A stretch of 64,000 nucleotides of DNA from Serinus canaria (Eukaryota; Chordata; Aves; Passeriformes; Fringillidae), in contig NC_066316.1 of NCBI RefSeq assembly GCF_022539315.1, positions 5,161,501-5,225,500 of the forward strand. Reading direction: 5' to 3'. Under the pieces are notes generated by a model, which saw only the letters and a program-made list of their open reading frames with translations, searched no databases and was not told the origin of the DNA. Shown piece by piece: positions 47,701 through 60,632 of this stretch. The translations under genes were made by a program, and so were the position numbers. How positions within the stretch are numbered: position 1 is the first letter of the stretch; every line of letters begins with the position of its first letter.

Positions 47701-49879
47701 TGGGTCTGTGGGGAGGCTGTGCCACCTGGGCAGCGGGACGGAGCTGCTGGGCACACACGCTGCCTCAGGCTCCTTTCTGTGCTGTGTGGAGCTGCAGACG
47801 GTGCTTGGAGGCACGTGCCGGGGAAGGGTCGGCCTGTGCAGTGATTTGTGGTGCCCTCACAAAGGAGCGTCTCTGTGCTGGCTGCAGAATGAGACGTGTC
47901 ACAAGGGCCTGGCAGGAAGCAGATGGAAGGGGCTGTGCGGAGCAGAGTGGCTGTCGCCGGGGGCTCCGGGGCAGGTTTTTGGTAGCCTTGGAAAAAATGA
48001 CTGGAGCAGCTCACATGTCACCAGTTGCCATCCACCTCTCCTGCCTGCGCTGGCTTGCAGGGACCGGTGACTTTCCTGCAGGATTCCCCCCCTCCCATCA
48101 CAGCTGTCTGTGCGGCAGCACTGGCTCGCTCATTTGCCATCTTAAATCAGATTAATTGTCCATTTTAACAAAGTGCTGCCGCTCTGCGAGTCGGCCGTAA
48201 TCTCATTGGGGTGGAAGTGGGTGCTCCATAACCCAGACACCTCGGAGATGCAGGAGTGCATAGCCCCAGTGCTTGCACAGCACAGTTGCTCACCGATGCT
48301 CTTCCTGGTCTGTGTGATCCCCAACCTTGTGAGCACCTGGGGGTCTCACATGGGCACAGGTCATTGCACCTCCCACTTGCTGATGTGCAGCTTCCTGGGC
48401 CCAGCTCCAGCCTGCTCTGCACCTGCACTGCTCTTCAGTGGCTTTTTACCTGAATACAGAATGCCTTCAGCTGAAGGGCTCCAGCAGCACCTCAGCTTTT
48501 CTGTGAGACTACCTCGTGTTTTGTCGCTTCTTGTTTCTGCCATATTTATTCCAATAGTCAGGAGTTTTTCTTTTGCACTGTTCTGGGGTTCAGCACTTCT
48601 ATTCCCCTTCCCCTGTGTGTTAATACCTGTATATAATATGTTCCTGTATACCATAGTCTGGTTTCTGATCTCATTCTCACTCCTTTTCAGAGCTTGTTTG
48701 AACCCAGCCAGTCCTGGGTGCTAAAGCAGGCTGTCAGCTGAGATGTGCAGCCAGCCAAGCAGCCCTCCTCACTGCCCTCTCTCCACTTCCACCATCATTT
48801 CTCTTGTGCTTGGATTTAGAACTTGGTTGTTTAATAGTGTATTGCACCACTCACTCAGGAACTTATCCTGTAATTAATTGTAATGATAAGACTTCATGGC
48901 CACCCTGAGTTACTTGAAACTTACAGGGAAATTTTTTCAGAACCAGTAGAACATTTAGAGGAAGTTAACAGCAGTGAAATCATTGCATTGACTTGCCTTT
49001 TTGTGAAGGAATCACTTTTATTTTCAGTTTTGCTCCCACTCCAATCACACATCCTACCTCATAAGTTTAAAAAAAGCAGATTTTATAAATATGCACCAGA
49101 ATTTTAATTTACTCCTCTGGGAAAATGGGGAGCCATCACACCATACACACTGGCTGAGCTGTGCTGTGGAAGTGGAATCCAGTTTCCCTTCTGGGAGGTT
49201 ACTTTCAGGGGAAAAATTGTTATTTTAAATGCTGACCTAATCATCTGCTTTCGGGGATGCCGTTTGGCCGAGGCAGCCGGCAGCGAGTGCGTGCTGCTCT
49301 ACCTGTTGTGGGCTGTCTGTTGGAAGGGCATGTTCATTTAATGGATTTTAAGCAACATTATTCAAAGATCAACAGAAGGCATTCTGTGTTATATGAATAA
49401 AAGATTTCCCCGTGCTCCTTGTTAACCCTACAATGACAGTCAGTGTCATTGAAGTGCAGCCACCTGGCAGGGTGCTCTGGCCTCAGCTGCTGCAGGGCCC
49501 GGCTGGAGGCAGCGCCAGGTGTTGCTGTGCCATGCCAGCCACTGGCCAGCGTGGCCAGAGGAACCTGCTGGGGGGCACAGGTACAGCATGGAAAGGGACA
49601 CTAAAAATGGAGCCCTTGCTGAGCCCTTGGTCAGCCTTGGGAGGTGTTTGTCTATGCCACCCACAGCCCCCTGCCTGCCCATGCTCAGTCCCTACTTTGG
49701 AATATCCACAAATGTGTCAGGTGACAATTTTAAACCTCCATCCTCCTTATACTGGTTTTAATTTGAAGCTGGGAAATCCCTGCTGGTTTCTTGCTTGGCT
49801 TTCTCTGATTTGTTCCTTCCTACCCTCTAATATCGAGCAATTTCCCAGCTTGTCTCATCACAGCAACAAGTCTGTTTCA

Positions 49880-50170
49880 CGTTAAGTATCTTGCAAATGG
49901 TGTCACTCATAATGGATGTGATAATAAGCCCCAGTTACTTGTCCCTGATTGTAATAAATGTAATATATAGACCCATAATAGACCTGAAACTGAGCCATTT
50001 AGTGTTAGACCTAGAAATAATGAAAAGATCTGTAATAAACTAGAAGGGGCAAAATTACTTTGTGTAATTGTATTTTGTTCTGCTTGTAGCTGCCAGATCA
50101 TCAGACTCTTATCAAACTGACAGGGTTTGGTAACATTTAGTAGGTGATAAAATATATTTATAAATTGAAA
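49880..50170. promoter_or_regulatory. Candidate conserved noncoding block
   Basis: AT-rich, repeat-free sequence such as ggatgtgataataagcccca and ccctgattgtaataaatgta, between more GC-rich ordinary intron. Texture-based; weak. Confidence 0.25.
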
Positions 50171-53100
50171 AGACTTGTTCCTTAATGAGTGAGTTTGACA
50201 GTCCATCAGTTAGATCCAAGGCACAGAAGTGCCCCTTTCTGAGATGTCTTTCCACTGCCTGTGATTCAGTTAAAACTAAATAAATTGAGCTTCTTTTAGC
50301 AACAAATTCATTTGGCATGTGCCTTTATATTCTATATAATTCCAGGAATCCCTGTATCTGTGTGCTGCTCAGCAGCAGCTCAGTGAGCCTGGTCTCCTGA
50401 GCACACAAAGCCGCCTTAGTGTCACTGCAGTTGTTCCACGGGGTGGGAATCACACCCCATGAATGGCAGTGCAAACAATTTGGTTTTAGACTGTATGTAA
50501 ACAATTCTGTGGCATATTCTCATGTAGAAAGAATCTGGCATTATCTCTCCTTCCCCTGTCTCTCACACTTTAGGTTCAAAGCTGGCAATTGCAGAGGCTG
50601 GCACCTTCAGGTTCTGAATGGTTTGGAGTATGGCATTATCCCAGGAGATTCCCAACTGTACCTTCACCTGGGTACTGCTGTGATAGAGCTTGACCTGTTC
50701 CTTGTCTCCAGGTACACTGTAGAACAGATCTTGTGAGGCATGTGAACTCTTTTGGTGACATTTCTGGCTTTGGAATATCCTTGTGTTTGGGGAGAGGAGT
50801 GGCAACAAGTGTAGGAATGTTAAGTATACATGGCTGTGAAACTGGAGACACTGCAAGTCTGTGTGTTTGTGTATGTGCAATGACCAAAGCATAACAGCAC
50901 CAGTTCAAAAACCTTTATAACCCTCTATCTTTCGCTTTTCTGGGCTTTTTTTTTAAATTATAAAATTTAAAGGTATAAGTGAATACCAACAGCATTTTTT
51001 CATCAACAGATATAATTAATAAAATAAACTCACAAACCTTGTGGGCAAGTCCTTGCCTTTCCTGCATGTGTGGGTTCAGGATAGGAAGGTGCAGCTGGCC
51101 CAGCATCCCCCTGCCAGCGGCTCCTCTTCATTTATGGTGGGAGAATCTCATTGCCCAGCTGTCCTGGCTGCACCACCTTGGGATCTGGAGTTTGGCTGGA
51201 TCCCTGTGAGCTCCACTGGGAATTTCACAGTGCGGATCCCCGCCAAGTTGCTTGCTGTGGTCCCAGCATGGGTTCTTGCTGTCCCTGAGGCCCTCAGGGG
51301 AGAGGAGCTCAGCATCACTGCTCTGGGGCACTGGGAAGGTGGCTTTCAATTGGGCAACTCCTGTCCCTTTGTCTCTCAGGACTGAGTAGGGAACTGTATG
51401 GCTACTTCCAGAGAAAGTATATTTGGGGGGAATCATGCCCCACTAATTTGCTGGTGAAAACCTTGTGCCCTGGTGTCACAAAACAGAACTCTTTCATAAG
51501 CAGCCTCTTGGCGGTTAGATCTCAGTGTGCCCTGCGGAATGAGTTACCAGTCAGGGCTCCTGCGGCTCTGAACTGGTAACAGGCCATTATGTCAAACATT
51601 TTCATCCAAGCCATGTTACTACAGTGGTAAGCATGGAATGCAGTGGCCAGCTGAACCTTGGATGGGCAGAGGGCTGGTTGCACCATGCAGAGTGCCATGT
51701 TTTAGGCACAACTGTGTGTGGTTCATCACCTCTGTAGCACATGAGGAACATGCTTAATGGGAACAAACTAAATAAAGGGAATGAGGCACAGACCCAGCTC
51801 TTTTTTCAACAGAGCAGGTACAAGCACAGCTAGCTGGGAGAGAGCATTGCAGGGACTCTGGTAGAATTACAACGCTTTTGGTAGATATGAGCTCTGGTGC
51901 TGTCACAGTACAGAGTGGTGTGGGAACAGGGGGTGACCTGGTGTCCCTTTGCTCCTGCTGCAGAGCTGTGGGTCTGTAATGGTACGTGTGTCTGCTCCCG
52001 AGGGCTTCCCGCCTGCAGGAGTGCTTGGAAATTAAGATGAAAGCTTCTTTTCTGCCTTATTCATAATAAATGCAAGATCCTCCCCTGAAGCACTTGGCAT
52101 GACTAATGTGCCACATATTCTTGCTATCCCAGAGCGGTAGGAAAGTCCTTTGCCAGACAGGTGCTCACAGCACACCTTGGGCCCCGCGCTGCCCAGCAGC
52201 ATCAGGAGCCAGGCGCTGGCATGGAGCTCCCCACAGACAAGAGTGAGCTGGAGCTTTTAGCCTCAGGGCACCTTCAGTATGGCTTTGCTGCTACACTGCT
52301 TGATTTCCACAGAGATGCTTTGAAACCATGTGAAACGTGTTCCTATTGTTGTTTTGCTGCACTTTCCCCTTTAAAGCAATTACTGGCGACCGTCTGCGTG
52401 GGAGCTGCCGTTTCACGCCGTGCGCGCTGAGAAATGCTGTGGCAGCGTGCCCTGTGACTTGGAGCACTCGCAGGTTCCCTGGGACCTGAGGCCCACCTCC
52501 ATCAGTCAGCACCAAGGTTCTTTGGTGATTTTGGTGAGGGACCCAGGTCCTGTGTTGGGAGGGAGGTGGCAGAGCTACAGGCACCGTGCCGAGGCGCTGG
52601 GAAAACAAACACTCCACCAACGAAGAATCCATTTGCAGACTTCTGTGTACCTGTCGGTCTCGGGGAGAGTCATGTCTCTTCCACACTGGGGTGTTCTGGG
52701 CTCCAGCCATTCCCCCCAGCACAGAGGGCTGCCTGTCAGTGTGATTGGTTGCACAGCAGCAGAAAATTATGCTGCAGAGAGGATGAGCTCTTGGTTTTGG
52801 CAGCAGAGAATCATCTGCCCGTTTTGGATAAGGAGGAGGAACAGCAGCCCTGGCACAGGCCGGCCCTGCTCCGCCAAGGGAGCCCTGGCTCCCCCGGCTG
52901 CAGTGTGGACAGATGGCCGTGATGGGGGCTGGCCTTGGGGAGAGGGGGCCCACAGACCCCCTTGGTCGCACAGCCTCTGCTCCCGCATGTCTTGTGTGTT
53001 ACACGGACCGATTTAAGGCAGGCGTCATTGGAAAGTTTCCATCTCAGATGCTTTGGTTTATAAAAAGCACGTAAGTCTGCGGTGGCTGACAGGTACAGTT

Positions 53101-56084
53101 TAACTGCACCTGTTTAGTGAAGGATATATGTTACTAAAATTCCCCCAAAAGTTCTCGGTGAAATTCGTGCGGTGGTGGTGGTCACTAGACCGTAAATGAT
53201 GGTGAGCCCAATCAAGCAGATTGAGTTTCACACCAAGACTGCCTAATACCACATTTTAAAAGCACAGTAACTCCATCCTCTTCAGAGCTGGGGAGGACAA
53301 TTAGATGCAGAAAGGTCATCAGCCAACACATCTCTGCTAACCTCAGTTTTATGGTCCTGACTTTAGTCTGCTTTGGTAAGTCCCAAACATTTATGTTCTT
53401 GTTTGTTTCCAAACCGCTGCCGTAGTATCAGGAGCAAACCCTTTTTGTGAACCATCTTTGGGCCCTATGATACAATCAGGAGGAAACTGAAATAGATGTT
53501 TCTTGCAGTGAACAGTAAATTCAAAGATTTTCTGCAGGTTTCTCTAATTGGATAAAGAAAGAATTGGCATTGTGGACGTATAGCTAGCCTTGATGTCCAA
53601 TGGGCTGGAAAGAGCTGTCTCCCTCTGTACTTTGAGCTTCTCCACTGGCTTGATGCCCCAAAAGCCCTTCTCTGGGTGGGCTGCACATTGCAGATGGGAG
53701 TTGCAGCAGGTCCATGCCAGCAGGCCGCATTAGGGTCCCTCTGGAGCCACAGGAACAGGCATTGCAGCAAGCGCTCCCTTAGACCCTGGCGGTGTCCTGG
53801 GTGCCAGTCATGGCACTGGTGCCCTGTGGTGTTGGCACGACCTGTGGGCCATGGAGAGCAGCCAGGCATTTCTCCCCAGCCTGGCCTCAAACCCACAAAC
53901 ACTCCTGTCTTTTATTTGCCCGCTGTGTCAGCAGAGTGCACTGTTCTTTCCACCTATTGGTGATAGTAAATAAATGTTGCCAAAATGTTTTTATTTTCAA
54001 ACAGTAGCGTGGGGCAGGATGGGCTGGCCATTGCCGTCAGCAGGAGTGGGGCCCTGAGAGCTTTGCTCGAGGTCAGCATGCAGTTAAGGTTAATAAGCAA
54101 AAGTTCTGTATTTTCAGGATCTGCTTGAGTAACATCTTTATATTTCCTTGTTTTTCAACATGGCAGTTTGATATGGTTTAGTGTTGTGTTTATGTGCAGG
54201 AAGGGAAACAGTGGGAAGATCCTGGCCCTGGGATGGCTCAGGCCACCTGCAGAACCCAGATTATGAGGACTTTGAAGGGTTTTCAAGGTCATTATGTTTT
54301 AAACTGCGTGTCTGAAACTGGCTTTGTGTTGTAGAGGTTAAACGTGGAAGTGATGCTGGTGGGTAAGAGCCGAGTGCTGGCTGGTATCTGCCTCTCCAGT
54401 GAATTTTCAAAAGCTTCTGCCTTTTGTCTTCTTTTGCATCCTCCATCTGGAAGGATGTCCTGTGTGTTTCACTTTGCAGGTCATCCTGCTGCTACAGTAA
54501 GATGGGTTTTTTTGCAAATAGCTGATTTTAATATGTTGGGTTTTTTTTTCATACAGCCTTCAGTGTGTTGTTGAAATGTTAAAATTGGTATGCTGATAAA
54601 ATACTACTAAAAGCTCATAATATTCAAATAATGAGATTTGATTGCTGTATTCAAATAGGACCTAAATTCCTGCTCTCCCACAGTTTTGTATGTCAATATA
54701 TATCAATAATTCACACCTTGTCATTATTTCATATGAAATGAAAAAAGCCAACCCTGTTTGTGTCTGTCTAAAACATTTTGCTCTGGAGTTTTGCCTTGGC
54801 AGAAGCAAAATGTAAAATAATGAAGCCGTGGAGGGGTGGGTCAAATTGCCGTACATATTAAAAGAGGAGCTTTTGATCAGCTTCTTTGAGGGTCTGGTAT
54901 AACTCCATTTATCTGCAGATCTCAGGGGACGCCCCAAGCCCCCAGATAATGGGGGACTTAGTTAATCAGGGCAGCCAGCTGTCCAGCTTTCCACCAGGGT
55001 AGGGTTCAAGCTCACAGCCCCATCCTCTGCATCCAGGCCTGCTGCAGCAGTGGATTTGTGTGTTCCCTGCAGCACTCCAGCCCTGAGGCTGCTCTAGGAA
55101 AGCCAGCCAGGCACTTGGGGCTCCCTCCCAGCTCTGCTCAGAGCTGAGGGGTTGCTGATCCATGGTTGCATTTTAAAACCAGTAGTTTGTGTGGCACGTG
55201 ATCTAAATTCTGCTTGGTGTTGGGGGCACCTTGGTGACAGAGTTTGCAGTAGAGCTGTGACACAAAGGTCAGGTTAAAGAGGTTCAGAGTGAGATTCTAA
55301 TGTTTGTAACTCAGTGATATTTTGTGGTTGGCTCTTAGGCTGAAGGCACAGCACGTTTCCGTGGGGCAACCCTGACAGAAGTATTGCTCCAGAGATTTTT
55401 GGGATAGTCATTCCTACAGGGCAATAAATAGGAAACCTTGTGATGCTTTTTTTACAGGATGGAGGTATTTTTCAGAGGGTTTTTTTACAGCTTGTTCATG
55501 ATGCCTCCACATTCAAATTCCTAAACTTCAGTAAAATTTCAGCTGACTCTTTCTTTTTTTAATGAATCCCAACTGTTCTCCCAAATGTGTATACTGAGAC
55601 AGAGATAGCAGGGAGTTTAATTTCACTTTGCTGCCGTCACTTAACTCCCTTTTGATTAAGCCGTGAGTACAAACAAGCACGGGCATCCCGCTCGCTGCCC
55701 GTATGGCAGGAGCTGCTGTGCTCCCGCTGCTCCAGGGAGCCCAGGAGGGCACGGGAACTGCCAAGCCAAGGTGGCTGGTGGGTGAAGCTGGGATGTGCAG
55801 GAGAGGCCTCGCTGCACTGGGGGTGTGTGCACCCACTGCTTCTGGCTTTTTAGCCTGCAGGAGAGGTGCTGAGCTGGGGTCTTCCTTGCGTGCCTCCAAA
55901 GCGCTGGTGGATCTGCAGGGCTCTCCCCATCTTGGAGTGTTCTTCCTCAGCTGTCTCTCCCGTAGCTGCTCAGCTGTTTGTCCCGGCGGTTTTTCCCAGT
56001 CTTTTGTGTGGTGAGCAACATCCTCCAGCTCATCAATAGGATTTTACCAGGCGCAGAGCAAACCTGGGCAGTGTTGCCGTGCAG

Positions 56085-56470
56085 CATTTATCTGAAGCAG
56101 GCAGCCCGGCTGCCGTGTGAGATGCGCCGAGCCGTTCGGGACCCAGCGGGACATTATCAGGCAGAGCCTTTTCCCGTCCCCCCCAGCCTGGCTGGAAGCA
56201 GCCCCGGCTGGGGCCGAGCGATGAATCGAGCGCTGCCGGCCGGCCCGCAGGCTCAGGTGGTCGCTAGCCCCCGGTGTCGCTGAGCCCTTTCAGCAATTTG
56301 TCACGGCCGGGTCCGCTCCCGTTGCGGCAGCACGTGCCAGCTCCATGTCACAGAGGCTGCTGCCAGACGGGCGCGCAGCCCCCGCCACCCCCGGCCGGCG
56401 CTCGCCCGCCCGGCAGCGCGCTCCGCACGGCCCTGGCAACAGCCCAGCGCCGAGGAATCAGCATCTCCAT
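56085..56470. promoter_or_regulatory. CpG island within the U12 intron (3' side)
   Basis: CpG is dense (gagatgcgccgagccgttcg, gccggccggcgctcgcccgc, cagcgcgctccgcacggccc), about 1.7 kb upstream of the branch site region and next to an AT-rich block. There is no plausible coding frame. Confidence 0.55.
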
Positions 56471-57650
56471 AATGAGGAGTGAATGGCATCCATCAGTCCC
56501 TTTAGAATTGGGCCCAGGCGTGTGCCTCCTCTCCGAGGAAGTTTGGCAGCCTATTCATTAACAAGAGTCATCAGGAGTTCAGCCCATAAAGGGGAGGCAG
56601 CCCCGCACGCTGCGGGCTGGCGCTGTCAGGAATGCGTTCTCCCCGGCTTCGGGCAAGGCAGGAAAACTGAGCAAATAACGCTGTCAGCAGGTGCAAACGC
56701 TGAAATGCTGGCTATTGATTTTCTTTCTTTAGGCTTCCACGGGAAGTTTATAAGAAGATTTATCACATATCAATCGTCCTCTGCGAGCGTTAAATGCAAA
56801 ATTCTTCCTTTCTTTCTCTTCCCTTTGTTGCCACCACGCCTGCAGGAACTCTCGGTGCTATGAGAAAGTGCTTTGCTTATTCCCTTCGAGGTCGACACTA
56901 GACCACTGTCTCCTGGCTTTAAGCACTGCTTTTCTCTGATTTTTTTTTTTAGTAGTGTTTCAGAGTGGTTTTGTTAATGTACTGCAAGTCACAAATGGCA
57001 CTTCAATATTAATTAGTAATGCTTTTCAATTCTAAATACCCTCACCTGCATTCTGTTGTCACTGGTGTTATTCTCCTGCTCCTAATTTCTAAATTCAGCT
57101 TGGCCTTTGCTCCCACCGAACAGCCTTGCAGAGCTCGAGTGCATTTCCCCATAACAGAAACACAATGAGGCTCTGAAAACTTTTGTTTTCACTGAGGAAA
57201 CGGAGAATGAGATGTCATCCTGGCTCCTGCGAGCCCTAATTCATAAAGTCATACATGAGGCTCTCCAGCCCATTGTAGGTTTGTCCCAGGCGTTATCCTG
57301 TTATTGGAAGTGTATGATTCACCTTCTGAGCAGACAGAAGCTGCACACAAAAGGGGAAGATTTGCTTTCTCCGCTGTGAAAGGCTGCAGCAAGCAGGGGT
57401 CCTATTAAGACAGCTGGAAAGTTGCTTCAGCTTGTTACGCTTGTAAGTTTTATTGGTGACTGGTTTTTGATTACACATTTGAATGCTGTGTGTTCCAGGT
57501 TGCCGAGTTTTAATTAAAAGGCAATAGTCTCGATGTTAGCTCGCTTTGTTGTCAGCATTATTCAGGCCATAATGCATGCAAGTTGTGGGCTGGGTTTGTC
57601 CACTGTGCATCATTTATTTGGGATACATAAGATTGCACCTTCTAGCACCT
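56450..57650. promoter_or_regulatory. Candidate conserved regulatory block
   Basis: About 1.2 kb of non-repetitive, motif-dense DNA follows the CpG island. It includes gcagcctattcattaacaag, agatttatcacatatcaatc, ttaattagtaatgcttttca, gagccctaattcataaagtc and caggccataatgcatgcaag. This is the strongest conserved-noncoding texture in the window with the 30840 block. Confidence 0.4.
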
Positions 57651-58101
57651 GCCCTAAATACAACCGTCATGCTTTTGGAATTGGTTTATTGTGCTTAATT
57701 TCTTCTAAGAAGTCTGGTGATCAAATGAATGTGAGGGGAGGGGGGTGTATTCCTCTGTCCTGTAGCTTTTTTTCTCCAATCTAGTTACTTTCCTGGTCAT
57801 TGGAAGAGGAATATTGAGTGCCCGGAGCTTCCCATAGTGCCACAGCCTGTCTGTGATGGTGGGTTTTGATCTGGGGTTTTGCTCCTGTACTCAGCAGCTC
57901 CCAGCTTCTGAGTCAGGAAGCTCAAGAGGTGATATCCTGAATTTCCAGCCCTGAATGTATCCCCTCCTTGTTGCTCCCATTCAGAAGCGTTGGGCAGTTC
58001 TGGTCCAGTTCCCTGCCCATTCCAGCCGGGTCAGTGTGGATGTGGGGTTGGGGGCTGGTGCTTGGGGATGCCGTGGGACAGCCCTGAGTTCTGCACACAC
58101 C

Positions 58102-58111
58102 TTTCCTTAAC
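58102..58111 (+). promoter_or_regulatory. U12-type branch site
   Basis: TTTCCTTAAC matches the minor-spliceosome branch-point consensus paired by U12 snRNA. The branch adenosine (58109 or 58110) lies 13-14 nt from the acceptor AG, in the narrow window typical of U12 introns. Confidence 0.93.
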
Positions 58112-58123
58112 GGGGCATCACAG

Positions 58124-58245
58124 CTACGAGGAGAGAGCTCTGTACCTCGAAGCCATCATCCAGAACCATAAGGAAGTGATGACGTTTGAGGATTTCGCCG
58201 CTCAGGTCTTCTCTCCCTCTCCCAGCTACTCCCTCGGTGGAACTG
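58124..58245 (+). CDS. RALGAPA2: RALGAPA2 penultimate coding exon (C-terminal tail), 122 bp
   Basis: It completes the Phe codon and encodes [40 protein letters not shown], then a single G. These residues identify the alpha-2 paralogue. In human the protein ends a residue or two later, so the remaining exon should only finish an Asp codon (G+AC) and supply the stop. The donor is gtgagtt. Retention of the intron would instead add about 22 residues and stop at 58321. Confidence 0.97.
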
Positions 58246-59579
58246 GTGAGTTCTGTACATTATTCTTCTCTGTAGCCCCAAAGAAGCACTTGAGCAGCAG
58301 ATGTACACCTGTTTTTTGTAGATAAATGCTTGCAAATTTAAAGACGACTATTCTTCCTCTGAATCAACTAATGAATATCAAAAGGAATGATGACATTCAT
58401 TTTAATTTGTTTTGCATCAGAGCTATTCACACTGCTCCTTTCTTCAGCTATCCTGTTAACCTCCAACTCCAGCAAGGTTAATGAACTTTCTCGCAGTGAT
58501 GGGCTCGGGCTCATTCAGAACTCCGGGTTCTTGCTGAGCTGGGAATATGTTGTTCAAAAGTGAGGCCTGAATCGGGGCTCACTTATCAGAAATAAGTTCC
58601 TTGCAGGGGAAGCTGCTGTTAATGCTAAATGGGGATTATGCTGCTGAGCTACCAGGGTCAGGGATTAATGCACAAGAAACGCAGGACCAGGGTGCTGTTA
58701 GGGAATCGCAGCGGTGTGCAGGATGCAAGCGCGTCCCTTCAATGCAGGCAAGTGCGCTGCAGGCTGCCCTGCAGCACCTGGCCTGGAGCCTCTGCAGGGT
58801 TTGTGATGGGGCTGTGGGTGTGTGTGGGGAGTTTGTGGTGTCTGTGTGTGTGTGTGTGCACGCACATCAGTGCTCATCAGTCATCTGCCTGCTGAGAGGT
58901 GACAGCATTGTGCCGAACTCCGGGAATTTACTCCTCATGTGCCTTGTGGGGAGGGTTAGGTTGGTGTGCAGTCACAGTTGCTGTCCGGCTGGTTTGATTA
59001 AGTTTAAGTGAACCTCTCCTGAAAGGGAGCTTTGGCTCTGAAATGTACATTTCTATTGCCTTCAAAATGTGTTTGTTTCCAGCATCCAGAAAGTATCTGG
59101 TCACTGTGTGCTGGACTCTTACAAAGATTCCTTAATCTGTCGTTGACACTCTTAGGGTGACTCTGGCACTTTCTCATCATTCCCTGCTTCTCTTTTGGAT
59201 TGCTGAATAGATTATTTCCAACCTGTATAAACGTTGCAGGACATCTGCTCTATTTCTCTTTAGCCTGACTTGTTAGCAGATATCTTCCATCTAAACTGAA
59301 ACACTGAAGGAAGAAATTAAATTTGCTCACATAAATCACTTAGGAATAAAACCAGCCGTGCAGCATTGTCTGGCGTTGCTGGCTCCAATCCTGGCGTGCT
59401 TGGAGCTTTGTGAGGAGATAAGAGGCTGTGCTGGCCGGGCAGTGGTGGCCAGGAGCAGCAGGCAGAAGGCTTTGGAGATAAGCGCTGGCAGGAGGGGGGA
59501 GGAAGCCAGGGCCATTTACATAATCGCACCTCTTCGTCCTGGAGAGGCGTCAGGGAACATGGGATGGATCTATTGATCT

Positions 59580-59870
59580 CTGCTGAACTGGAATACTAAA
59601 CAACGCTAGGAAAGCTTATAACTTAAAGCTTTGATTAATGTTTCCTACATTAAAAAGTAGAACAGCTGTGCATTAAATTCTTTTATACACTCTGCCAAAA
59701 GTCTGAGACAAAAAAATCGCCCATTTCAATAGGAGCGCGGCTCGTGCCCAGGGCTGGTTGTTAGCACTTGAATCATTTATCTGTCGACGTATCAGCAAAT
59801 AGAAATGTAGATAAAGTGATCTGGTTTTGTTCTGTGCATAGTTGTGTTTCATTTTCATGTTGTTCTTAGC
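59580..59870. promoter_or_regulatory. Candidate conserved noncoding block
   Basis: AT-rich, repeat-free stretch with strings such as acttaaagctttgattaatg, aatcgcccatttcaatagga and atctgtcgacgtatcagcaa. Texture-based. Confidence 0.25.
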
Positions 59871-60479
59871 ACATGGTGCTGTGTCACATGTGGTTTGACA
59901 GGGCAGACCCCTCCCCAGCCCCACTTTCTGAGGGATAAGCTGTGTATGCCAAGCACAGTTAAACTGTTTCCCAGTAGCCAAGGATTTCAGAACACTGTTA
60001 AATAGGAGTACCCAGGTATGATTTCATTATTTTAATTGCTTTTAAGTGCAAAGCCTTCCCCAGTCAGGTCCCAATTTAAAGACTTCTGAACCTCAGAATT
60101 AATTTCCTGCTCATGAACTGGAGACCGGCCATGACTTCTGGTGTCAGAATCTCCGCTTCAGAGAGTCTCCTCACATTACCTGCTGATTCTCCTGCATATT
60201 TAGTCAGTGATGAGCAGGAGCAGTGTCAGCTGTGGCCATGGGGATGTGTTTTCCATCAGATGCCCCTCAGCAGTCAGCAGGGAGGCTGGATGCAGCCCTG
60301 GCAGCAGCTCTGCTGTTCCCCAGCCAGGCCTGCTCCGGGCACAGATCCACCTGTCCTGCACCTGCAGAAATCACCTGTCTGCCCCTTTGGAATACAGGGG
60401 CATTTCTCTATTCTGAAACAGAAAAAAAGGAGTCAGGGAGCAGTTAATACAAATAAGCACTTTTCCCTGAAGGAATGGT

Positions 60480-60632
60480 TAGGCACTGACAGGCTGCCTA
60501 GGGAGGCACTGGGTTCCCCATATCTGGAAGTGTTCAGGAGGTGTCAGGACATGATATTGGGGTGATGATGGTGGTGCTTGATTGGCCACTGGACTTGTTG
60601 ATCTCTTCCAGCTTTGATGATTCTGTGGGATG
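60480..60632 (+). mobile_element. CR1 LINE 3' fragment (plus orientation)
   Basis: It contains the CR1 3' UTR order: ggctgcctagggaggcactg, then ctggaagtgttcaggaggtg, then gatctcttccagctttgatg and gattctgtgggat at the 3' terminus. It is truncated and non-coding. Confidence 0.8.

Larger units (their letters stand above)
34009..58123 (+). other. 24-kb U12-type intron
   Basis: The 5' splice site GTATCCTTT (34009-34017) and the branch-site TTTCCTTAAC (58102-58111), 12-14 nt before the AG at 58122-58123, match the U12 intron consensus. Inside are CpG islands at about 40540-40910 and 56085-56470 and a CpG-rich patch at about 41700-41830. A 21-bp perfect inverted repeat lies at 44697-44753. Many AT-rich conserved-looking blocks occur between ordinary intron DNA. 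None of the open frames (largest 213 codons at 41627-42268 and 226 codons minus at 52291-52971) is recognisable. Confidence 0.9.

Noticed and set aside
48883..49107. 74-codon open frame with protein-like composition (starts MIRLHGHPELLETYREIFSE)
   Set aside because: No family recognised, AT-rich noncoding surroundings, and length within chance expectation for a 24-kb intron.
52291..53016. Overlapping 226-codon minus and 198-codon plus open frames
   Set aside because: The two frames overlap on opposite strands, are compositionally biased and match nothing recognised. Treated as intron.
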